A DNA stretch of 20,488 nucleotides, from the IMG/VR virus record IMGVR_UViG_3300032177_000087, positions 1 through 20,488 of that record; one strand, written 5' to 3'. The DNA comes from a virus. A program made the position numbers and the translations under genes. This document shows positions 12,872 through 18,657 of the stretch, in pieces (positions within the stretch are counted from its first letter, which is position 1; each line of letters opens with the position of its first letter). The notes under the pieces were generated by a model. The model saw nothing but the letters and a program-made list of their open reading frames with translations, had not been told where the DNA came from and made no database searches.

Positions 12872-13969
12872 TTATTTGTTCAGGATCTTCCCGGCCGATA
12901 CGGCGGCGTCTATTTTGGCTTGGATGACTTTTTGTTCCGCCTCCTTGCCTCGATATTTTCCGGTCACAACGTCCTGAGAAAATTTCCGAATAAAGCTCCT
13001 GGCAACGGGCTCTGGTCCCTGATTTTGCTGGCTTACCGCCCCGGGCCCCGATGGACCACTTCCGGGGGCGACGTACCGGGCATTGGGATTTTGAGCCGGA
13101 GTTAATACTTGCGCAGGAGGCACGGCCATTTCTTTCTTGAAATCGGATAGCAGATTAATCACTACCTGATGATCGAACTTTGCGCTTGCAGTTCGTAGGG
13201 CCATGAGTTTTGACAACCCATAGGTGTCGGTTTTGCTCAACCAGACTGGCCATCGTGGATCTCCCTGGCAAATAGTCTCCCAGTCGGGGTGCATATCGGC
13301 GATGGTCCTAGAAAAAGTTTCCTGCTTCGTATTGGAATTGATTTTCTCAATAGAAGCGATCTTCTCGTCTGATTTCTTGGTTAGTTGAGTACCGAAATCG
13401 TCCAGGATCTTTGACATGGGACCAAAAACGTCCGGAAAGTTCTCCCTGAAGTTTTTTATGGTCTCGTCGGGGCTGGACTTTAACGCCTCACTGAATACCG
13501 ACGTTGCCGGGGTTGCCGGCGTGGTAACGGCCGCCGTCATGGCCGGTTGTATGGCCGTATTGGCTATCTGCGCATTCAGGTCGGCGATCTGGTTCTCCAG
13601 GTATTGCATCCGATAAGTAAGCCGTGGAACCTCCGCGTCATACTTTCCCTGCAACACGCTGTACCGCTGTTTGTTCTTGTCGCATTCGGGACAGGCCGCA
13701 GGGACCGGTATAGGCGGTGCTGGCGTCACTGGCTCCGGTGGCGCTTGCAACGCGGGAGCCGGGGGAAAATTGTCTTGATTGGCATTGACGTATTCCGCCG
13801 GGTCCGGAGTAACAGGAGCGGGTGCGGGAGCTACGGGGGGAGCCGCCAGGGGGTCGGTGATCCCGGGAGGTGTCACAGCCGGTGGTTGGTTTTGCGACAC
13901 TCCAAATTGCTTCAGTAATTCGTCTGCCCGTCTTCCTTGTTCTTCAACTGCTCTTGGTAATCTTGCCAT
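12872..13969 (-). CDS. Scaffolding-like head assembly protein
   Basis: 365 residues from ATG at 13969 (AAAGGA eight bases upstream); the frame could extend to 14137 but that would run into the 14103-14158 stem-loop and has no SD. After MARLPRAVEEQGRRADELL comes a long Pro/Ala-rich, likely disordered part to about residue 110. A heptad-like coiled coil follows (RLTYRMQYLENQIADLNAQI), then a helical region with DETIKNFRENFPDVF and MHPDWETICQGDPRWPVWL, and a basic C-terminal helix (GKYRGKEAEQKVIQAKIDAA). This design, directly upstream of the coat gene, is typical of phage scaffolding proteins that guide procapsid assembly. The basic C-terminus is where scaffolds usually bind coat. No protease motif is seen. 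Confidence 0.75.
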   Translation of the reverse strand: MARLPRAVEEQGRRADELLKQFGVSQNQPPAVTPPGITDPLAAPPVAPAPAPVTPDPAEYVNANQDNFPPAPALQAPPEPVTPAPPIPVPAACPECDKNKQRYSVLQGKYDAEVPRLTYRMQYLENQIADLNAQIANTAIQPAMTAAVTTPATPATSVFSEALKSSPDETIKNFRENFPDVFGPMSKILDDFGTQLTKKSDEKIASIEKINSNTKQETFSRTIADMHPDWETICQGDPRWPVWLSKTDTYGLSKLMALRTASAKFDHQVVINLLSDFKKEMAVPPAQVLTPAQNPNARYVAPGSGPSGPGAVSQQNQGPEPVARSFIRKFSQDVVTGKYRGKEAEQKVIQAKIDAAVSAGKILNK

Positions 13970-14102
13970 TTTAATTTTCCTTTCTGCGAGTCCTTGCGGG
14001 TGTTCGCCGGGAATGCCCGGAAGAGCCCTGGCTCGGGTCTTCTTCTCGGGGTTGGGGTTAAACCCGCCATCAACATATGAGGGCGGGGATTTAATTTTGG
14101 GC
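13970..14102 (-). promoter_or_regulatory. Leader of the scaffold gene
   Basis: 133 bases between the stem-loop at 14103-14158 and the scaffold ATG. It is open in the scaffold frame but lacks a convincing start. Short GC inverted repeats occur, for example GGGCATTCCC. I found no clear -35/-10 pair; a transcript beginning after the stem-loop would have to start here. Confidence 0.3.
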
Positions 14103-14158
14103 AATAAAAAAGGGCAGAAGTACAGTGGAGTAGGCACCGTACTCTGCCCTTTTTTATT
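14103..14158 (-). terminator. Strong stem-loop with A and T tracts upstream of the head genes
   Basis: Minus-strand arms AATAAAAAAGGGCAGAGTAC and the 21-base partner at 14103-14123 pair with a single bulge around a loop of about 15 bases. A T run follows the GC part on either strand. It stands after the initiator tRNA and before the scaffold leader, so it separates lysis/tRNA from head genes or attenuates read-through. A sister element with the same entry (GCAAGAA, then an A-rich stretch and GGGC) lies at 2596-2652. Confidence 0.8.
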
Positions 14159-14223
14159 CTTGCGTCTCCTTGGCCTGGCCGGGCCGCAGAAAACCCAATA
14201 CGATTATTTAATTTTCAAAGAAC

Positions 14224-14300
14224 TGGTTGCGAGGGCCGGATTTGGACCGGCGACCTTCGGGGTATGAGCCCGACGAGCTACCAGGCTGCTCCACCTCGCG
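14224..14300 (-). tRNA. Initiator tRNA-fMet (CAU), CCA encoded, unusual T loop
   Basis: 77 nt with all hallmarks of a bacterial initiator. The acceptor is CGCGAGG/CCTCGCA with a C1.A72 mismatch, the D stem GAGC/GCTC has A11-U24, and the anticodon stem TCGGG/CCCGA carries the three G-C pairs next to loop CTCATAC. The discriminator is A, and CCA is encoded. The T stem GCCGG/CCGGC is perfect, but the loop is TCCAAAT, so position 55, normally U (pseudouridine), is C. It sits 25 bases after the holin stop. A phage initiator tRNA could favour translation start in a host whose own pool is limiting or attacked. Confidence 0.93.
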
Positions 14301-14325
14301 ATAATTTTTACTTCATTACTTTCCT

Positions 14326-14745
14326 TTATCCACTTTTCGCGACGCCATTCTTGGTCTTGTCATAGCTTCTCAAAGCCCCAAGGCCCAACATGCCAAGCAA
14401 CAGCGTCATTAACTCGCCCATGTCGAGGGCGGGCATATTGTTGACGACGCCGACAACATTCAGCAACCAAGCGAGGAAAGGTTGAAGGACGTAGTTGTAA
14501 GCTAGGGAGGCTCCGCAAACCCAGCCGATAGCCGGTCGCCAGCCTGCCACAAACACCGACTCGTGTTTGGCTTCCTCGATGTTTACTTCGATCTGCTTCA
14601 CCACTACCTGGAAGCTCTGTGTAAGCTCCTGGGTTAGCAGCAGAAACTTATTCTTTTCCGCCTCGGTTTTGTCCGGCCAAATTTTGTTGATTGCTGATTC
14701 GGCCAGATTGGCAATCGATCCAATACCTGTAAGATCTAGTCCCAT
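14326..14745 (-). CDS. Holin, 3TM type (GTA_holin_3TM-like)
   Basis: 139 residues from ATG at 14745, which overlaps the protease stop as TGATG; the upstream in-frame ATG at 14799 lies inside the protease gene. The N-terminal half is an amphipathic helical region (AESAINKIWPDKTEAEKNKF, then LTQELTQSFQVVVKQIEVNI). Residues about 70-120 hold the membrane part: GWRPAIGWVCGASLAYNYVL, FLAWLLNVVGVV and ELMTLLLGMLGLGAL. The GWRP-W-C-A-Y pattern is characteristic of the 3TM holin family first named from gene-transfer agents. It would permeabilise the inner membrane at lysis, next to the M15 peptidase and secreted protease. Confidence 0.82.
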   Translation of the reverse strand: MGLDLTGIGSIANLAESAINKIWPDKTEAEKNKFLLLTQELTQSFQVVVKQIEVNIEEAKHESVFVAGWRPAIGWVCGASLAYNYVLQPFLAWLLNVVGVVNNMPALDMGELMTLLLGMLGLGALRSYDKTKNGVAKSG

Positions 14746-15392
14746 CAAATCACCCCATCCGCAAAACCGTACTGGATAGCTTCCGCAGAAGTCAACCAAA
14801 ATTCCTTGCTGCGAATCCTCGTATTCAATTCTTCCTTGGAAATTTTGCTCTTCGCCACGATGTAAGAGTTTACGTTGTCTTGAATTTTTCTAAAGATCAC
14901 GGCCTCCTCTTCTTTAGAAGAAGGTGTCTCGATTGCTAAAAATTTGAGTGACCACATCTCATGAAACATCACGATAGCGTACTTATCAATGAAGCGATGT
15001 CCCGGGGATCCACTCAGCATAACAAGAAGCCCCGCCGATGCAATAATGCTGTGGGCTCGCATCTCTACAATTTTTCCTTCATTCTGGACAATATTAAAAA
15101 GGGAGATAATCCCCATGGCGTCGAACAGACTTCCCCCAAAGGAATACAAGTCCACTACCAGAGTGTCATAAGCATACCGGTCGAGAATTTGCAGATCCCG
15201 GCGAGTGCTTTCGTAATCCATTTTTTGGATAGAGATGTTAGCAACTTTTCCGTCAAGGCGGATGTGATTTGGAAGAATGACGCTTCCGTATTTTGGAGGA
15301 GGAGCGGACTTCTCCTGTGCCCAAGTCCAATTAAACGAACCCCCGCACAACACAAACACCAGAATCAAAATCACGGACAAAAATCTTTTCAT
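14745..15392 (-). CDS. Secreted ClpP-fold serine protease
   Basis: 215 residues, ATG with GGGAGGG upstream. Residues 1-26 form a signal peptide: KR, a hydrophobic core (FLSVILILVFVLCGG) and a likely cut after TWA. The rest has the ClpP/crotonase-type fold signs: YDTLVVDLYSFGGSLFDAMG with the GGS oxyanion segment (86-88), the Ser motif HSIIASAGLLVML with Ser119, and the His motif IVMFHEMW with His144. The C-terminal WLTSAEAIQYGFADGVI is the usual ending of ClpP-like proteins. Phage ClpP-like proteases usually mature capsids in the cytoplasm. Here export and position between endopeptidase and holin suggest periplasmic action, perhaps in lysis or envelope remodelling. Confidence 0.78.
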   Translation of the reverse strand: MKRFLSVILILVFVLCGGSFNWTWAQEKSAPPPKYGSVILPNHIRLDGKVANISIQKMDYESTRRDLQILDRYAYDTLVVDLYSFGGSLFDAMGIISLFNIVQNEGKIVEMRAHSIIASAGLLVMLSGSPGHRFIDKYAIVMFHEMWSLKFLAIETPSSKEEEAVIFRKIQDNVNSYIVAKSKISKEELNTRIRSKEFWLTSAEAIQYGFADGVI

Positions 15393-15408
15393 GGTCTTCC
15401 CTCCCTTG

Positions 15409-15816
15409 TTATTTTAAGAACACCACTTGTTGCGGATGATTCTCGTCTCTGGCCACATCTGCGTGGAGCCAGCCCGGGGCCACCTCAAGACGGTTAAATT
15501 GCCCCAGCAAGAGGCCCAGCAAAACGAATCTCTTGTGAGAATCCGTACAGGAAATGTCGGCGGCTTCGCCAACTTTCTTTTCCGTTGTCAGGTGGGCCGA
15601 ATCCGGCTTGCCCCCAACCTCGGCATTGTGTCTGGGGCAGCGACACACACAGTTAAGATTTAACCCTTCTTTGAAAACCGCAAAATATTGGTCTCGGGCC
15701 ACCTGCAATTTACACATAAGTTCCATACTCACCAGACATATGCCACAGCACTTGCAGGCGACTTCGGAACGAGAAAAATTCGCGGTGATCATGTCACTTG
15801 GTTGCATTGTGCCCAT
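15409..15816 (-). CDS. Peptidase M15A endolysin (peptidoglycan endopeptidase)
   Basis: 135 residues, ATG with AGGAGA upstream. The M15A order is clear: FSRSEVACKCCG near the start, CRCPRHNAEVGGKPDSAH, EAADI and WLHADV. Predicted zinc ligands are His75, Asp87 and His118. Relatives cut peptide cross-links of peptidoglycan (D-Ala-D-Ala carboxypeptidase or L-Ala-D-Glu endopeptidase type), some as phage lysins. No signal peptide is present, so it needs the holin at 14326-14745 to reach the wall. Several extra cysteines (C21, C23, C24, C27, C56, C58, C60) form a CxCC-type cluster found in many phage M15A proteins. Confidence 0.85.
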   Translation of the reverse strand: MGTMQPSDMITANFSRSEVACKCCGICLVSMELMCKLQVARDQYFAVFKEGLNLNCVCRCPRHNAEVGGKPDSAHLTTEKKVGEAADISCTDSHKRFVLLGLLLGQFNRLEVAPGWLHADVARDENHPQQVVFLK

Positions 15817-15895
15817 CTTTTTCTCCTACCACCACAGGCGCAGTAACAATGCCAATACTTATTACGAGCCCTATCACTTTTGTCTGATTGGGCAA
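15794..15895 (-). CDS. Possible small hydrophobic peptide overlapping the endolysin start
   Basis: A 33-codon frame from TTG 15895 (or 27 codons from GTG 15877) fills the gap between two genes and overlaps the first codons of the endolysin in another frame. Its core VIGLVISIGIVTAPVVVG is one membrane helix, with a polar tail ending NATK. The start has only a weak SD (GGAAG, far upstream), so it may be chance, although lysis cassettes often hold such peptides. Confidence 0.3.
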   Translation of the reverse strand: MPNQTKVIGLVISIGIVTAPVVVGEKDGHNATK

Positions 15896-15901
15896 TCGCA
15901 G

Positions 15902-16147
15902 TTAATCTTCCGAACTCTTGATAGGATAAGTCTCTTGCTTTTTGCATTCTGTTTTTTGCCCATCAATTTTTAAAGACATCAATCGATTAGCATCTCGGAT
16001 GGCCAGGCTTGCTTCGGCCATGGCCCGGTTGCCGCTTGCGCACATGAGATCATAGCCCGGAATGTCCCGATATTTGGCCATGGCCCGATTAAGCCACAAA
16101 CTCACGGCGATTAATTTATCTGCGAGGCGCCAATCCAAATCGTCCAT
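15902..16147 (-). CDS. Small hypothetical protein in the lysis region
   Basis: 81 residues from ATG at 16147, one base after the upstream stop with GGTGG as a weak SD; a TTG at 16168 is the alternative. It is mostly helical (DWRLADKLIAVSLWLNRAM, then ASGNRAMAEASLAIRDANRL) with a charged tail (KTECKKQE). No membrane segment long enough for a holin is seen. I recognise no family. Coupling to neighbours suggests a lysis or late function. Confidence 0.5.
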   Translation of the reverse strand: MDDLDWRLADKLIAVSLWLNRAMAKYRDIPGYDLMCASGNRAMAEASLAIRDANRLMSLKIDGQKTECKKQETYPIKSSED

Positions 16148-16148
16148 T

Positions 16149-16367
16149 TTACCACCGCGGAAGTCCAAACACCTTAATTACCAACCCGTTAAAGAGACCC
16201 CCAATAAACCCGGCAATGGCACCAATACCCATAATCTTCTTCCACTTCCAATCAATCTTTTCCTGCATGTCCATGAGACACGAGTAAATAAGCGAGTTCT
16301 GTTCCGATTGTGGAAGGTTTAAAAAGTCTTCCTTGCTGACTCTGAATTGGCATTGTTCAGGTGGCAT
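16149..16367 (-). CDS. Small tail-anchored membrane protein
   Basis: 72 residues from ATG at 16367 (GAGGA eight to nine bases upstream; the TTG before it is not needed). The first 40 residues are polar and helical (VSKEDFLNLPQSEQNSLIY). Then KWKKIMGIGAIAGFIGGLFN forms the start of a single glycine-rich membrane segment near the C-terminus. The topology resembles small phage membrane proteins of the haemolysin XhlA-like sort (short coiled region, one C-terminal helix), which act with holins. This is a tentative comparison. Confidence 0.55.
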   Translation of the reverse strand: MPPEQCQFRVSKEDFLNLPQSEQNSLIYSCLMDMQEKIDWKWKKIMGIGAIAGFIGGLFNGLVIKVFGLPRW

Positions 16368-16386
16368 CAAAATATCCTCTTACATT

Positions 16387-16752
16387 TTATTCTGGTACCA
16401 TATTGCAGATGATGGCCTGGGTATCTCCCGTAGAAAACGCAAAAGTTGCTACCAGTTGCGTTTCCTGCAACGACGGCTTTAACTCAAAACGGAATTTTCC
16501 GGTGGCCGTGAAGGTGGCAGTTACGGCCGCCATGTTCGCCGTGGCAAAAAGAGTTTGCTGAAATATGGTAGAAGCGTGGACCTTCGGATTAACAAAACCG
16601 ATGGTCATTGTTGGGTTGGCTCCGTTACCCTTGGTATAGTCCACATACAGAAATACTGCCTTCTGTATATAGTGAATTTTGAATGTCGCAACAAGGGACG
16701 GATCGGTTCCAGAAACCACCCCAGTAGTTGAAGTTACTGTATTCGCTGCCAT
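16387..16752 (-). CDS. Small beta-rich structural-like protein
   Basis: 121 residues, ATG with GGAGGAA upstream. It is Thr/Ala-rich with alternating strands: VVSGTDPSLVATFKIHYIQ, VFLYVDYTKGNGANPTMTIG, MAAVTATFTATGKFRFEL and LVATFAFSTGDTQAII. Low charge and length suit a minor virion protein, and it follows the propeller protein by 21 bases. I do not recognise a named family. Confidence 0.55.
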   Translation of the reverse strand: MAANTVTSTTGVVSGTDPSLVATFKIHYIQKAVFLYVDYTKGNGANPTMTIGFVNPKVHASTIFQQTLFATANMAAVTATFTATGKFRFELKPSLQETQLVATFAFSTGDTQAIICNMVPE

Positions 16753-16773
16753 GATTTATTCCTCCAAAAAGAT

Positions 16774-18639
16774 TTAATAAAACGGAATGATCACATTGCC
16801 AGATACCAACAAAATCTTAATCGGAGACGTTGGGGGAGCGCTTGTTGTTAAAACGACATTCCCAACTGCCTGCGCCTGAGAGCCGCCAGCGATCGCTAAA
16901 TTGTGATTCTGGGTAAGAATCACATCTTCAGCCGTCTGAGCCTGCGCTCCACTTGCCACGGTCAGCTTATGAACCTGACTGAGTACAACAGCATTGACGG
17001 ATTGGCCCTGCGTTCCATCGGCTACAATAAGAAACGTGGCCAGATCTAAATCAACATTGTCAACTTCCTGCGATTGCAGGCCAGATGCCACGGCTAGATT
17101 GTGGGCCTGAGTCAGTGCGACATTTCCAACGGCCTGGGCCTGGACTCCACCAGCAACGGCCAAATTATGATTTTGGGTAAGAATCACATCTTCAGCCGCT
17201 TGGGCCTGTGCCCCACTTGCCACCGTCAGGGTATGGGCCTGGGTGAGTAGGACGTTGCCAACGCTCTGCCCTTGATTGCTATCGGCTACCGCAAGATGAT
17301 GGGCTTGAGTTAAAACCGCATTATCGACCGTCTGGGCTTGAAGACCATTATTGACGGCCAGATTATGGGCCTGGGTCAAAACCACATTTCCGACTGCTTG
17401 CCCCTGAAGACCATCAGCCAGAGTTAAAATGTGCGCCTGAGTAAGAACTGCATTCCCAACTGCCTGCGTCTGAACACCACCAGCTACGGCAATATTGTGA
17501 ACCTGAGTTAAAACTTCGTTATTTACTGCTTGGCCCTGGGTGCCATCGGCAACGATCAAATCCACACCCGCAGAATACAATGTTTTTAAAGCTGCAAAAC
17601 TATGATTGCCTATCACAAGAACTGGGGAAGACTTTGTGGTAAGAGAACCATCTCCGACACCACCTTCACTATTTTCTCCCCAACCCCAAACTTGCCCATT
17701 TTCTTTCCTAGCAAATGGGGCATATTGTGTCGTTTCAAGCTCAACAAAAACATGACTACCTACTACAAGAACTGGAGAAGACCTATGAGTTACAGTATTA
17801 TCTCCAAGTTGGCCATAACTATTAAGTCCCCATGCCCAAATAGAACCATCTACTTTTCTAGCTGTATTAAAATAATATCCAGATGAAATTTGAGTGAAAG
17901 AATGATCACCTACTACAAGAATTGGAGAGGATACTTTATCATTAGCATTATTCCCAAGTTGACCGTATGCTCCATTACCCCAAGCCCAGACTTGACCATT
18001 AGCTTTCCTTGCAAGAGTAGTTAACATCCCCCCCGAGATTTCTACAAAACTATGCCCTCCTACTACAAGAACCGGAGAGGACCTATCAGTTATAGTGTTA
18101 TCGGCAAGTTGCCCTACACCATTATATCCCCAAGTCCAAACAGAGCCGTCCGCTTTTAACGCTGTACTATAACAATAACCTCCACAAACTTGAATAAAAC
18201 TATGACCACCTATTACAAGAATTGGAGAAGACTTACTCTCTGTAGTTCCATCTCCTAACTCCCCATATGTATTTAACCCCCAAGACCAAACTTCCCCATT
18301 TGCTTTTCTTGCCAAACAATGAGTATATCCACCTGAAACTTCTACAAAACTATGACCACCTATTACAAGAATTGGAGAAGACTTACTCTCTGTAGTTCCA
18401 TCTCCTAACTCCCCATGTGTATTTAACCCCCAAGACCAAACTTCCCCATTTGCTTTTCTTGCTACAGTAAAATTATGCCCCCCAGAAAATTCCTTAAAGT
18501 TATGACTACCAATTACCAAAACAGGTGAGGATGTATCAGTCCTAGTACCATCCCCACGTTGACCGCTACCATTTCGTCCCCATGTCCATAAAGATCCGTC
18601 ACTTTTTAATGCCCCTGAAGTATGATTTGGTGCTGCCAT
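16774..18639 (-). CDS. RCC1-like seven-bladed propeller protein with eleven 22-residue repeats
   Basis: 621 residues, ATG with AGGGGA upstream. Residues 1 to about 355 are seven RCC1-type blades of about 50 residues, each with a core like GEVWSWGLNTYGELGDGT and a following SSPVLVIGGHSF; seven is the number needed to close an RCC1 propeller. From about 362 to 603 follow eleven tandem 22-residue repeats of the form LAVAGGVQAQAVGNVVLTQ plus a short H-x turn, a beta repeat common in phage fibre-like proteins. A hydrophobic tail ends the protein (IKILLVSGNVIIPFY). A surface protein for host binding is likely, inferred from repeats and context. The propeller part is much more AT-rich than the repeat part, which suggests two origins. 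Confidence 0.8.
   Translation of the reverse strand: MAAPNHTSGALKSDGSLWTWGRNGSGQRGDGTRTDTSSPVLVIGSHNFKEFSGGHNFTVARKANGEVWSWGLNTHGELGDGTTESKSSPILVIGGHSFVEVSGGYTHCLARKANGEVWSWGLNTYGELGDGTTESKSSPILVIGGHSFIQVCGGYCYSTALKADGSVWTWGYNGVGQLADNTITDRSSPVLVVGGHSFVEISGGMLTTLARKANGQVWAWGNGAYGQLGNNANDKVSSPILVVGDHSFTQISSGYYFNTARKVDGSIWAWGLNSYGQLGDNTVTHRSSPVLVVGSHVFVELETTQYAPFARKENGQVWGWGENSEGGVGDGSLTTKSSPVLVIGNHSFAALKTLYSAGVDLIVADGTQGQAVNNEVLTQVHNIAVAGGVQTQAVGNAVLTQAHILTLADGLQGQAVGNVVLTQAHNLAVNNGLQAQTVDNAVLTQAHHLAVADSNQGQSVGNVLLTQAHTLTVASGAQAQAAEDVILTQNHNLAVAGGVQAQAVGNVALTQAHNLAVASGLQSQEVDNVDLDLATFLIVADGTQGQSVNAVVLSQVHKLTVASGAQAQTAEDVILTQNHNLAIAGGSQAQAVGNVVLTTSAPPTSPIKILLVSGNVIIPFY
16815..17548 (-). repeat. 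Eleven tandem 66-bp coding repeats
   Basis: DNA for the 22-residue repeats of the RCC1 protein. Units are diverged, but some pairs are close: the stretch from 16912 (GTAAGAATCACATCTTCAGC) recurs at 17178. Copy number could change by recombination, altering the length of the C-terminal stalk. Confidence 0.75.
18196..18462 (-). repeat. Near-identical 117-bp direct repeat, 150-bp period (RCC1 blades 2 and 3)
   Basis: 18196-18312 and 18346-18462 are identical over 117 bases except for a/g at 18267/18417, which changes Tyr to His in the blade. The 150-base offset equals one RCC1 blade of 50 residues. The other blades are far more diverged, so this is a recent duplication or gene-conversion event. 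Confidence 0.85.
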
Positions 18640-18657
18640 TTAAATATTTCCCCTATT

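Noticed and set aside
12488-12977. Plus-strand small genes in the gap around the capsid start
   Set aside because: The gap is fully explained on the minus strand by two short exons, a group I intron and the 39-nt insert; the plus-strand frames lack SD sites.
13779-14267. 162-codon plus-strand frame over the scaffold start and initiator tRNA
   Set aside because: It runs through the stem-loop and reads the complement of the tRNA (RAGFGPATFGV is typical of translated tRNA antisense).
14224-14300. Elongator tRNA-Met or tRNA-Ile2 (CAU with lysidine)
   Set aside because: The C1.A72 mismatch, A11-U24 pair and three consecutive G-C pairs in the anticodon stem are initiator features not found together in elongator or Ile2 tRNAs.
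15783-15890. Small zinc-finger-like frame (KYWHCYCACGG) between two lysis genes
   Set aside because: It has no acceptable start codon or SD and overlaps both the hydrophobic mini-ORF and the endolysin start, so the CxC-x-C pattern is probably chance.
16815-17548. CRISPR-like array
   Set aside because: The 66-base units are coding, in frame and contiguous, with no unique spacers; they encode 22-residue protein repeats.
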